Positions 42,978 through 54,553 of a stretch of DNA of 64,000 nt are shown here, one piece after another. The DNA comes from Mycoemilia scoparia. Taxonomy: Eukaryota; Kickxellomycota; Kickxellomycetes; Kickxellales; Kickxellaceae. Location of the stretch: contig JANBPU010000005.1 of assembly GCA_027575805.1 (NCBI GenBank), forward strand, positions 248,001 through 312,000. The letters are read 5' to 3'. The notes below the pieces were generated by a model that made no database searches, was not told the DNA's origin, and saw only the letters and a list, made by a program, of their open reading frames with translations. The position numbers and the translations under genes were made by a program. Within the stretch, counting starts at the first letter, position 1, and each line of letters begins with the position of its first letter.

Positions 42978-45900
42978 TTATTGCTTTTTAGGGCCCGATT
43001 TCTTTTCTTGAGGAGATGATGAGGGGGTTGGTGCTTTTGTAGCTGATCCAGTCTTTTGAGGACTCCTATTTTTAATTTGTTGCTGCTGTGGCTGAGGTTT
43101 GAGAGCCATTTGTTTCTTGGCTACTGGTGTCGCGGGCCTCACTACCTGTCCTTGCAGACTTTTGGTAGGGCCGGACGTTCCTGACTTTATTGGCGTACTT
43201 GGGGAAGAGACAGATGGGCTAGCAATTCTCCGCTGTATTGGTTTGGGCTGAGTAATGTTTGTTGTTGCGGCCACAGTCGTTGGCAGAGAGTTGGAAGAGG
43301 CAAGCGATGCTGTGGCGGAAGGATGGCCAGGGTTGGACTGATGATGTTGTTGTTGAGCTGGAATTTGTGGCCTTTGTGGTTGCAAGCTGGAGGTTGGGCG
43401 TGGGCTGACTATAGAAGGCTGTGAGTTGTGTGGAGCCATGGTGTTCAGTGCCTGCTGGGGTTGTTGCTGTGATGCACCAGTGGTTCCAAAGTTATTTGCA
43501 GGTGCTGCGGTGCTTCTGTTGAAAGCGAGCCCCATCTGGGCCATGAGGGCCTGGGTTTGCATTGGCGTGAGTGGCGACGACTGATTTGCAGCCATGGCCA
43601 TCAGCATGGCCTGCTTCTGCCTTAACGAAAGGTTCTGGGGGGTTGGTCGTTGGTTACCAGTTTCGGCTAGCATCGATTGAAGCAGAGCATTTGAGGCAGC
43701 AATTGCTGATGACATCTGTTGGTTTCCTCCCATTTGGGCGACATTAGCACCCTGGGTAACTGCCGGCTTTGGTGAGCCAGAATCAGCATTCGCTGGTGCA
43801 GTACTGGATGCTCTGGCTTGGTTTTGTGAAGTACCTGGCGTTCCAGGTACAGCAGTGGGCCTTTGCTGTTGATTTTGTGCTTGGGCTTGTTGTGCCTGCT
43901 GTTGTGCTTGCTGCTGTGCCTGTTGCTGAAGGAATAGCTGCTGGCGAAGCCTTAGAAGATTCATTTGAGCAGCATTAGGGTTCATTTGGGCATGGTTTGG
44001 ATGTGCACCTTGCTGAGGAAGTCCACTTGCAGCTGCTCCAGCTAATTGCTGCTGTTGTTGTTGTGTCTGTTGTTGTGCCTGCTGCTGCTTTTGCAACAAC
44101 TGGGCTGCTAGGATCTGTTGTGCTGTAGGATTCACACCCTTATTGTTCAGCATGTTTACCCTGGCAGCGTTCATGTTCTGCAACTGTTGCAATCTCAGTA
44201 ACTCTTGTTGCTGTTGTGGAGTCAATCCAGGTCTCATATTCGGCACGCCATGCTGGTTTTGTTGCTGAGGCGATTGCTGATGTTGGGCCTGTTGCTGCTG
44301 CTGTAACTGCTGGAATTGTATTTGTTGAAGCTGGTGCTGCCTAAGTCTCTGCAATAGGAGTTGCTGTTGTGCTTGTTGCTGTTGTGCCTGCTGTTGCTGC
44401 TGCTGCTGCTGTTGTTGTTGCTGCTGTTGATATATAGCCATCAAACCAAACTTCTGTTGAGAGCTTAAATGTGCCAGTTGCAGAGGCGAAAGATTAGACA
44501 AGTATTGGGCAAACTGGTTCTGGGCCATCGCATTTGAAACTGGGGTCTGGCGAGAAGCGGCCGTTGCGGCAGTCATTTGAGAAAGGTTGATGTTTCCAAC
44601 TGGCTGCTGGCCCGCTTGTGTTTGTTGAGCTCCACTCATCATTTGGGCGATAATACCTGGATTGGAGTTGGTAAGCCCCATCGATGTAAGGTGCTGAATG
44701 GGGGTGGGAGACCCACCAGTATTTTGCTGCTGAGCACTCGACACTGGCGTTTGCTTTGGAGTTCTCTGACTTGTTGCTTGCAATTGCTGTTGTTGCTGTG
44801 GGGAAAGCTGGCCATGTATCTGCTGGGCCTGTGGACTGTTTTTTCCACCCATTGGAGGCGTAACCCCTCGATTGGCAGCAATTGCTTTCTGCACCTGTGG
44901 CGATGAGGAAACTGACGGCGCCATCATGTTGCTGGTCTTTGGACGGCTTGTCATCTGTGGTGAGGAGTAACTAGCTGCCACTGCTGGGCTCATTGGTGTC
45001 TGTGCCCCTGATGTTTGAGCCATGTATGATGTATTGGGCGTAGCCGATATTCCAGACATTGCTGTAGGCTGTGTATTTGCTACTGTGGCAGTTTCCTGGA
45101 CAGCCTGGCTTGTTACAACCCCAGCTTGAAGGCGGCTGGCCATGGCTTGAGCAAGGGCAGGAGGAATCTGGATTTGCTGCCCTGCAGCCCGTGCTTGGAG
45201 AATCATCGAAATCTGCTCATGAGTAAGCTTGGACCATGCTTGGGCAAGAGCTGGGCTGATGTTGTTCACCCCCTGGTTTTGGCCTGGCGAAGTGATCTGA
45301 GCAGCATTTTGCATGTTGTTTGCAACTGCCGCAGGGCTACCCATAGGCCTAACAAAGGGACGCACCCCCATCTGGGCTCCTCCGATGGGCCTTATGCCCG
45401 CAGGCGTAGTCGCAGATGGTGTTGAGGGCATAGCATGGGATGACACAACTGGAGATGGCGTAGCTTGTGGCATGGGTCGGAATTGCATAGGCTAAATAAT
45501 AAATAAGAGAAATTTTAGAAATATGAAATAGTTGGGAAGTTGTATTTATATTTTGATGGTATCAGTTTAAACTTACTCTCTGTACATGGGGCAATCCAGC
45601 TTGATGTTGATGCTGCTGTTGGAGTGCAATGGCAGCAGCAGCCATTTGACGTTGCTCGAGCATATACTGTTGCATATGTCTTTCTTTCTCATACTTTATA
45701 CGACTCAATTCAATTGGAGTGTAAACCACCTGGTCTGACGGGAGTCTTTCAATCTTGCGGGTTGGTGCAAGCTGAGATTTGGTTTCGGATTGAAGCTTCT
45801 TGGCCTCCTGTGCAGTGCTGTATACTGCCGTGTGGTCAATGAGTTTGGCAGCCAGCTGTTTGGGCTTGATGGTATGGTGTAATGGGTGTTGTGGAATGGT

Positions 45901-48340
45901 CTTATACCACATTCGAGATTTGTCTTTCCTTTCAGCAGCTAACTTAGATGTAGACCTGGATAGCGCTATCTCGGCATTGCCAAGTATTGGCCTTTCTCTG
46001 AGCAAGCTTGACCACCTCTCATAGCAATCCTGTGGTGTTAGGCTTCTTGTCCTGTACAACCCAATTGCATTATTAAATGACTGTGCTATTAGCTTCCAGT
46101 TTCCGCTATAGTTGATTACGATCTCAATAAGGGCGTTGTCAATCTCTTTGGTCCATGAAAGAGGTCTGTGTGTCTGGCTTTCTGACGAGCTCTGTGTCAT
46201 CTCTGGAGCAGGGAATCTTGTTGTAGGCATTGAGGATAGCTGTCTCTTAATCGACTTGTCTTGACTGCTTGGAAGGAATAAATCTATCCTGGTAGGAGCA
46301 GGCTTTATGTTCTTGAACAGAGATGTCTGCAATGGGTTGGGATGGCTATGTTTCTGTATCAACTGGCTATCTATTAGTCTATTTGGAAGAACCACATCAG
46401 CATCAGTTTCATTGGTGTCTTCACCGATACCATTCGCAACGTCCCACATTGTTTTACAGATGGGTACCAGAATATTTTCTTCCAACAGGCTTTGATATGG
46501 TGCATCTGTTGCTGGATCGGGCAACCCGAAAATAGGTATGTCAGACAAGAGAGGCATTTCGGGATCTTGGAATAAGTCAAGTAATACATTAAGGCTTTCT
46601 TCATCAAAGGATAAAAGTGCGTCGTATATTGCCTCCTGAGATGGGACAACTGCACCCGTTCCACCAGGCTCATCATCATCATCATCATCATCGAATAGTC
46701 CAAAAATATTTTTGCCATCCTCTGCCCTTTGAGTCGATTTTTCGACTCCATTGTTTTTGGAAGTTGTAATTCCACCATTCTCACCGGAAAACAGTGAGCA
46801 TTCTAACTTTGGTACTTTTGCTATACTGTTGCCTTTACCATTCTCTTCAAGTGTTAAGCCTGGTGATGGTGGCTCCTTTCTTTTTTTGCCAGACAACTTT
46901 CTCCTCTATATAAATAGGATATTATGTTGTTAATATATCAACAGTTGGCATGCAATATCTTTATTTGTAAACACATACCCTTCTAACAGTTAATTTGGAC
47001 TTGTCTAATGCATTGTGGTATTCCTCTATCCATTTTGAAACGGTTTTCGCAATGGCTATCCTGAGCTTTTTTGATTCATGTATATCCTGCTGGTACCAAC
47101 CCTGTTTATCAAAAGTGCCCATATACACACAGTTTTAACCACCAAATACTTTTTACACAACATATATGCAGGGTCCAAAATTTATTGTTATATTGTCTTA
47201 CCATTTCCTCCAGCAAATAATCCCAGTGTGTTTTCGACCGGGGCATCGATTTATGCTGCTTTATTTGGTAAAACGACCATTTACCTTCTTTCTTTAGATC
47301 ATCGATTCTTTGGAGAAGTCGAGCCTGGATAAGTTCTTCTCTGGCTAGCCTCCATGCATCTATTGTTTGTAGTTTTTTGGAATCGTGTAAGACTTTTACC
47401 AATGGCTGTTCATCTGTTCTAAGTCTCCACCAGTTGATGCTCTGGGCAGATTCTTCTGCTTTTTGGGTCTGGTGCAAATCTGAGCTAAAGCGGAAGCAGG
47501 ATAAGTATGAAGACTCATGACTTCCTGCGTTCTCATAAAAGCGGTCTATCGGTGGTGGATACATGTTTATGTCTATGTCCTATACATTAAATTTGAATGA
47601 TGACCTTGTAAATATATCATATAATTTGTAATAAATAAAATAGAAATAAAAGTGGTATGCATATTTTAATTACTACTCACAAGCTTCTTTATGGATTCGG
47701 AAGAAACTCCTTGGCTATCGTCTTCTTTTACTAATCGAACTTTATGACCCCTCTATAAAAGTTTTGTGTAAAATCGATCAATATGACACTGGTCTCATTG
47801 GGATGTGTCCATCAGCAGTGTGTACATTCTTTAGAGATAAATCAACGCAGTGGCACTTACCGCAATTGACTCAAACATATCATCGTTGAATGTCATTTGC
47901 TTGAATTTTATATATGATCCGTCATTAGGCGATTTGCTATTCTCTGGATCAAGGTGGGCGTCCATGATTTGTTTTTCATCATTTTCTGTGTTCAAATTAT
48001 CGTAGTACCACCTATATAGCTGCTTGAATAGACCTTCTCTCTCTTTATATAGCTCTCTAATAAAAATAAAGTCATCGAGAATTATATTGGTATTAGTACC
48101 ATCAATGTGCAAAGGTGGATAGTATTAGCTCTGGTCATTGCGAAAGCTTCGCTTACTTTAAACACGCATTTTCGTTTTCCAATTCCTCTTCATCGAGTGT
48201 ACTCTACAATGACATCAAAGACAATAATGGTACCATTAAATCAAAAAGATCTTTTAGTATTTCTAGGTGCACATATCATAAATATTGAATTGATCAAAGC
48301 TTACATTTGGCGGCAACTGAGTCTCACAGCTATTACTCAT
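42978..48340 (-). CDS. EAF1: EAF1/Vid21-like NuA4 histone acetyltransferase scaffold (HSA + SANT)
   Basis: Eight exons (48340-48305, 48203-48157, 48056-47861, 47752-47681, 47579-47202, 47101-46979, 46905-45577, 45491-42978) join to 1564 residues. Eaf1 is the platform subunit of the NuA4 acetyltransferase complex. The HSA domain, which binds actin-related proteins, spans exons 5-6 (about 228-285): SKTHWDYLLEEMGWYQQD followed by ESKKLRIAIAKTVSKWIEEY. A SANT/Myb domain lies at about 528-585 (LSWTKEIDNALIEIVINYSGNWKLIAQSFNN). The long C-terminal exon is Gln-rich, with an uninterrupted poly-Gln run near residue 1080-1095, as in fungal Vid21 and p400. The short first two exons were placed by ATG, splice signals and phase. 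HSA plus SANT without a Snf2 helicase separates it from Swr1 and Ino80. Confidence 0.92.
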
Positions 48341-49341
48341 TATTAATATAATATACTATTGTTTATAAATATCGTAGGCCAAATCAAATATGTCGGCGTA
48401 TTTTATAGCTATTTTTGAAATCAGACCAACAGAATAGCGACCTTTATCCCCTTTATTTGATAATTCAGCCTATGGTTTAATTGTAATGTTTTTTAAATAA
48501 GCCAAAATACATTCACAATCCAAACTTCAGATATCTTCACCTCGGATATTGAATAATAGCGTGTTATGGGTTCATGATTAGTTTGATCACTTAATCAGAT
48601 TACGGATTCCAACATTTGGCAGAGTCTCTACTAAAAGTGTACTAGAGCCCTATGATTAAGCATTTTATTACTTCTAGAGAGGTAGAGCTATATATGCCAC
48701 ATATACTAAGATTTGTATTTACCACATTAAATAAAATAATCCAGTTTGGGCCATAAAAAAAACAAAGACTAAACCTAACACCTTGAATTTTTAATGACCC
48801 ATAACTATCTTTTGAATAATATATATACCCAAAAAAATACGGGGGTAAAACCTGGACACTATTAGAGGAGACTTTGAAATTTCCTCCTGGTCTGTTGTTT
48901 TGTTCAGTCTAGATGTAACTGTATTTCCAAAGTAATATTGAATACAAATTTAAACACTGAAAAGAAAATTAATTTTGTATTCACAACAACAACATCAAGA
49001 TTTTAAATAAGCCTACATTCGATCAAATTTCACAGGTGTCCTTAAACAAAAATGATGGGTCTCTAGGAAATGTATATGAAATGGTTTGTGATTAGATCAA
49101 AATCTGATGAGGTCCCACTATTTCTGCCTATCATACATTTGATCACTAGTGAAATCTCAATAAAAATAAACATTATCTGCAATAGCCAGATATATGAGAG
49201 ATAATTCTTGGACAGTATCTTTTGGTGGTCAATGATAATAGGAGCAATCACAGCCGAATGGATAACCACCACTTATTAGTAAATCACCACCCTTCAAAAA
49301 TAATTGCTTTCGATTTCTAAATAATACTTTTAAAAAAAAAG
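48341..49341. other. Intergenic with MITE-like copy D
   Basis: 1 kb of AT-rich DNA upstream of EAF1 and downstream of the LysRS gene. It contains the degraded element at 49190-49309. No ORF of note. Confidence 0.5.
49190..49309. mobile_element. MITE-like inverted-repeat element, copy D (degraded left end)
   Basis: The right end has CACCCTTCAAAAATAATTG. The interior in reverse reads CATTCGGCTGTGATTGCTCC, matching copy E with one or two changes. The left end (ATATGAGAGATAATTCTTG) resembles the outer arm of copy B, but the inner arm is lost. Confidence 0.55.
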
Positions 49342-51335
49342 TCAAGAATCTTCCTGAGGCTTTTTCAAATTTTGGGGTCTCATTACAGGAAAAGCTATGG
49401 TTTCTCTTAAATGTGATACTTCAGATAACAATGCGACAACACGATCTATGCCCATTCCCCAGCCACTGGTTGGTGGTAACCCGTATTCAAGTGCATCACA
49501 AAATTCCAAGTCAGGTTGAGGAACTTCTTGGTCACCACCCAACCTATCGATATTTTGCCTTTGGAACCGTTCTCGTTGGTCGTCCGGGTCGTTCAGTTCT
49601 TCATACGCATTGACGATTTCTTTTCCATTTACGAAAAGCTCGAACCTTCCAGATATGGTCTTTTCCTTGTTTATTGCTTTTGCTAATGGGCTCATCACTG
49701 TTGGGTGGTTAAGGATAAATGTAGGCTGTATGCAACGGGGTTCAATAAACGTGGATATCAAGTGGTCCATTATTCTAGGGATGTTGTGAGGCTCACTGGG
49801 AAATGGAATGCTCAGTTCTCTACATAGACTTAACAATTGGTCAACCGAGTCTATAAACAAAATATAAAGCAGTTAGGGCATTGTATGCATATATGAGCGT
49901 GCTGGCCTCTGTGTGTAAACTGTTGTATTTTCATTTACCAGGTTCATCAAGATCTGGCAGCTTTGTCCCCATGTGCTCTTCCAATGCTGGTATTACATAA
50001 ACACGATTAAATGGAGGCTTAAAGCTAACTTTAACCCTGTCTCCATTCTTTTGGATGACCTGGACTTCATCGGTACCACGAATTGTGGTCGTGAGTTCAT
50101 GTAAAAGATTCTCGGTCATGGAAATTAATCCGTCTAAATTGGTATATGCTTGGTAAAACTCGCAGGTTGTGAATTCCGGATTATGGTCGGTATCCACACC
50201 CTCATTTCTAAACTGCTTGCCAATCTCGTATACCTTTTCAATGCCACCGATTACGAGTTTCTACATTTGCACACACCAAGCGTTGGTCTTCCAGTTGATA
50301 AACCATTGATACTTCAACCAATAAAGAGAGCGCACCAGATATAATTATATAGCTAGCTAGCTAACTAACTAACTAACATACCTTTAGAAACAGCTCAGGA
50401 GCAATTCTTAGATACATATCTAGATCAGCCCCAAAAGCATTAGATCTTGTAATAAATGGCTTAGCATTAGCACCGCCAACTTCAGTAGACAAAATGGGAG
50501 TTTCTACTTCCACAAACCCGCGTGTATCTAGAAACTGTCTTATACCTTTCAAAACCTTTGAGCGAACAAGAATATTAGAAACGGATTTCTTGTTAACGAT
50601 CAGATCCAAGTGTCTGTGTCTAAATCTGCGCTCAGGCTCGCGTAACCCAGATTTGAAAGGAATATCATGATAACATGGGGAAAGGATTTTGAGGTCGCTA
50701 CTAACAAATACGCTTAGTTCGCCTGTATTTGTTTTTCCAATAAACCCTGTTGCACTTATTATATCGCCAGCGCGTATGCCTTTATTGAGCACAATAAATT
50801 CGTCTATTGGGCCCGTGTATCTGGCTTTCGAAGAAACAACCTGGATCGATCGCCCATTTTGAGTAACCCCATAGAATATGAGCTTCTTGCTTGCTTCGCG
50901 CTTATGTGTAACGCGTCCATGTATAGTAGTTAATACTGTCGCTGACCCATCATTCTTCTCCCCATTCTGCAGCCTGGTATCCCAAGTATCCACCAGGTCG
51001 CCGATCTCTGAAAGAGGGGCGATACTGGGATCTGGATGAACATAGCGGGGATACAAATCGATGTTGTGACTTTTGAAATAGCTTTGGCGAATATGTTTCG
51101 ATGGCATTGACGATGAATCATCCTTGCCGCCTGTCTTATTAGCTGGTGGCGAATCCGAGACATCTGATGTATCATTCAAAGCTGCTGTGGTTGATATCGA
51201 AACAGTGGGGGTGAGGATCGGCATCATCATCGTTATCATCAGGTGCTGTTGGTATTGATGATAAATACTCCTTCCAACTGATACTGAAGCACACCGAGCT
51301 AATGGTTTTTTTGTCGCATTTAGTAGTGCATACAT
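49342..51335 (-). CDS. MSK1: Lysyl-tRNA synthetase, class II, mitochondrial type
   Basis: Three exons (51335-50382, 50260-49939, 49850-49342) give 594 residues. It charges tRNA-Lys. The N-terminus (MYALLNATKKPLARCASVSVGRSIY) is basic and import-like, and no Lys-rich cytosolic extension is seen. The anticodon-binding OB fold is at about 130-230 (TIHGRVTHKREASKKLIFYGV). The class II core has motif 1 in LDTRGFVEVETPILSTEVGGANAKPF, motif 2 in FRNEGVDTDHNPEFTTCEFY (about 331) and motif 3 GWGMGIDRVV (about 552). Intron 1 holds a CTAG/CTAA tandem repeat (50351-50378). It could serve mitochondria only, or both compartments by alternative starts; the sequence does not decide. Confidence 0.94.
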
Positions 51336-51999
51336 TATTATATAGATCAGACCAGGTCGGTCAACTTTTGTGAACTGTCGAGTTTGAAAAATAACGCGGT
51401 CTGTCTGGGCAAGGAGGTTGTGGCAAGGTAATATTTTATTTTGATCTCGCGGTTGGCGGCGGCAACGATGTGAGAGATATCAATAACAAAAACAAGAAGA
51501 AAATGGAGGATACTTGAATCCTGGGCTGGTAATGTATTAGCGTTATGGGCAACGGAATTTTAAACATCCAGAAACATTTTTCTGTGGGCGATCACACCTC
51601 GTTACACATTTGATTAGTAGTAATTGTGCACAGCACACAGTTGGGCGAGAAAAGGGTAATTTTGATGTGCAAATTTATTTAAAAGCTTTCCAAAATGTAA
51701 AAAGATATAGAAAGTGTTATATTACAGACTGCGCATTGATGAGGACGCATTTAGGGGAGGGGTGGTGGTGGTGGTGGCTAGGATAGTAGAATGTATTGGG
51801 CTATGAGACAAAAAACCAGCAAGAGCCTTTTCTCGACAACGACGATGCGATGATGTTGTGAGGTCAATATAGAAGCAATTAAGCGGACATCGTTTGTGAG
51901 AGCGAGACGAATGTTAGACGACTATTAGGAGCAAAGTATTTTCAAGAAAGTTTGTGGACTAGATGAAAAGGATTTGTATGTGATCACGACGATGCTTGC
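51336..51999. other. Intergenic
   Basis: 664 bp between LysRS and the 3' end of the YABBY-like HMG gene, including the latter's likely 3'UTR. A (GGT)n tract lies at 51761-51777. No gene recognised. Confidence 0.5.
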
Positions 52000-52281
52000 T
52001 TAAGCGGCAGTGGCATTCTTTGGGTTCTCCTTGGCGGTCTTCCAGAGGAAAGCGACCTGGCGGAAGGCCTCCTTGTGCTCCATGGTGGGATTCTTGGCCT
52101 TGAACTTGGGGAGCTCATTCTTCATGAAGATGTTGTATGGGCTCTGCTTCTTGGCACCACCGGCGGCCTTGGCTGCAGGAGATTTTGTAACCTTGGCCTT
52201 GGTGGTCTTGGCCTTTGGAGAGCTGGGGGCGGCAGCAGCGGCGGCGGTAGAGGACTTCTTGGTGGCAGGAGCACGGGGCAT
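52000..52281 (-). CDS. YABBY-like HMG-superfamily protein
   Basis: Intronless, 93 residues. A Lys/Ala/Ser-rich N-terminal half (KTTKAKVTKSPAAKAAGGAKKQ), resembling a histone H1 tail, precedes a compact C-terminal motif (SPYNIFMKNELPKFKAKNP...HKEAFRQVAFLWKTAKENPKN). This motif is the YABBY/HMG-like box found in small nuclear proteins of many fungi, with the pattern P.YN.FMK.E...K...P...HKEAF...A..WK. Nuclear DNA binding is expected, but its targets are unknown. Codon use is strongly biased towards C- and G-ending codons (GCC, AAG), unlike most neighbours, suggesting high expression. A TATA-like element lies about 110 bp upstream. Confidence 0.82.
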   Translation of the reverse strand: MPRAPATKKSSTAAAAAAPSSPKAKTTKAKVTKSPAAKAAGGAKKQSPYNIFMKNELPKFKAKNPTMEHKEAFRQVAFLWKTAKENPKNATAA

Positions 52282-52387
52282 TTTGGTTATGATGAGTATA
52301 AAGTATTTGCAAAAAGGCTGGTAGATGTGTAGAGAAAACTAGATGGTAGGAACTATAATGTCAACCATGGGAGGAAGAGTCCCAAGG

Positions 52388-52397
52388 GATTTATAGA
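52388..52397 (-). promoter_or_regulatory. TATA box of YABBY-like HMG gene
   Basis: CTATAAATCC on the minus strand, about 110 bp upstream of the ATG at 52281. A good match to TATAAA. Position supports it; no start site is known. Confidence 0.5.
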
Positions 52398-54025
52398 TGG
52401 GAGTAATAGGGCAGCAGCCGCATAGCAACATAGCAGGCCTGCAATAGTAGGGGCTATTCGAAAGAGCGGATTCTATGGTATATGCCTATAGGAAGGCCGT
52501 ATATTAATGAGACGGCAAAGCCAGGCGCGTTCTCTGAATCCAATGGTGGACTAAGTAAGGTCACAAGTCACTACTATTCCTTATCCTATTCGCCCTTGTA
52601 TAATATAGGGGCTCACTATTCCAAATTATTCTTACCCAGGTTGTGATATATGTGTGAGTAAAAATGCCTTGCTGCACAATTTGAAGTGCCAGTTTTGGCT
52701 TTCCATGCCCACTAATTGCGTGCTGCCTTGCCTTTGATACTTTTTCTATTACTATCACCACGCACACCACCATCTGAATGCATATGCATCACACAAGCGG
52801 GCGGGCAAGCATATGCTGCCACCATCATTGTTGGGCCTTTGTTCGCGCCTCTCTTAGTGCCCCTCTTTTCCTATGTCCTTGTGTGATGAAATCGACTTGT
52901 CAACTTTATCTCCCATTTTTCATTCTGAGTGACTCCGCCTGCCTCCCACCCATCACACGCGCGTCGCGTGTTTTTCTTTTACTTTGAAGCCCAATGCTGC
53001 TATTGCTTTTTACTACCATCATCATCACTGCTGCTACTATACTGGAAAAACAATTCTCTTCCATGACACCTTGGCCTGTGTGGGCCAATGTTGTGTCACT
53101 CCCGCTGCTCCTCCTGTGTGCGATACCAAGAAATGTTGTTGTTGCTGCTGCTGCAGATTTTTCTTTCCATCCAAGCCTGGGCCTTAGCTATTTGCCAGCA
53201 CCTTTTCGCTCTCCAGAAGGGGTGGGGAGTTTGACATCTCTGCAAATGCTATTTTGGACTCCTCCTGCTATCCTTCTAAAATAAGCCTCTTATTGACGCT
53301 ATGTGCGATGCCCATCAGCCCAGCGCATACTATTCTACAGAGCATACAAAGCTAGTGTGCTCTAGCCAATTGTTTTTGAACAGCCTAAACTTTTTTCTTT
53401 GGTGCCATTTTAATTGCTGGAAATTTATCTGAGCATGAACGCTACATGGAGGTTTAGCTTAGCTTGACTGGTGTGGCATATCGCATGCTCTGCTAGATGA
53501 CTAAAGCACCTCATCATCATAGAGTATTGCTGGAACATCCAATAGCAGCATCCATTTGGCAGCATATGCTGTTGCGCAATGGCATCAAATCTCACTACTA
53601 GAAAAATTCAAGTAGGCCATTTGAAAGAACCCAGGATGCCAAGTTTGCCTTATTAGTGGCTATTATTACACATCAACCAACCATTTGATCATGCCTGTTT
53701 TACCAAACAAAGTAGGAAATCCAGTTCACGTTTCCTAAAGAGCAAACTGTTTGCGCCATATTTTGGCCCAGTGGTGGATGAAGTAGCCCATCGTATTAGG
53801 AACAGAGCCTACATGCTGCCAGCTAATTGCCACCCAATAGTCCGCCATTCCCACGATATGGCAGAACCTCCTTTAAAGGTGTACCAGAAGAATACCCTGG
53901 ATAATAGCCAATAATCTGCCAGGATCCAGCCAGAGCGTATGTGCTATGGGCCGGTTTTCAGGGAATGTATGAGGGTGCCTCTCTGTTTCCTTTTGATGGA
54001 GAACTTGCCATATGTTTCAGTTGCG

Positions 54026-54139
54026 CATAAGGGTAGTTGTTTTTGAAGGGTGGCCATTTGTTAACAAATGGTGATCACCCACTTGGTTGTAATTGCCCCT
54101 ACCAACATGCACCCTTCAAAAACTATGATCCGTAGCATA
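54026..54139. mobile_element. MITE-like inverted-repeat element, copy C
   Basis: Perfect inner arms TTTTTGAAGGGTG and CACCCTTCAAAAA. The interior has CACTTGGTTGTAATTGCCCCTA, matching the family core, and a private palindrome CATTTGTTAACAAATG. Non-coding, about 410 bp downstream of the unrecognised gene. Confidence 0.68.
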
Positions 54140-54553
54140 GTGGGATGTTTCTCCCATAAATCGGAAAACGTGTTTCATTTGTTGCTATGTTTGTGGGCAG
54201 GCCTGCCAAGGTTTCATAAATCATAACTATAATCGTAGGCAGACATAACCATCAAGTCTGTGTGTTGGGGTGCAATTCGTCAGCACAGTCTTAAACTACT
54301 GCCTGAGATCAACCCTTATTCCTGGCAGAACATGCTCCGTGCTACCTTTGTTGGGTCTCTTTTGGCCCATATTGCGTCTTTCGTTGCGGAGTATGCTTTG
54401 AAAAGGAATTACAACCCCCTTTCCATTTAGACAAAAAGTAAAAATGATCCCAAACCATGCTTTATATTCACATCTATTTGCTAAAAATGCAGAATGCGTG
54501 TTCTGTCTTTAATGCCACAATACGCCTTTCTCTTTTAGTTGGCAGTTGCGATA

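Larger units (their letters stand above)
52282..54553. other. Intergenic, 2.3 kb, with MITE-like copy C
   Basis: The longest gene-free stretch. It starts with the promoter of the YABBY-like gene. From about 52700 it is richer in G+C than other spacers, and contains trinucleotide (CTG) runs near 53137-53155 that create small open frames (52984-53284) without domain content. The element at 54026-54139 lies near its end. No tRNA or other RNA gene was recognised by eye. Confidence 0.5.

Noticed and set aside
52984..53284. Overlapping Ala/Cys/Leu-rich ORFs in the long spacer
   Set aside because: They come from CTG/GCT runs in all frames and show no conserved motif.
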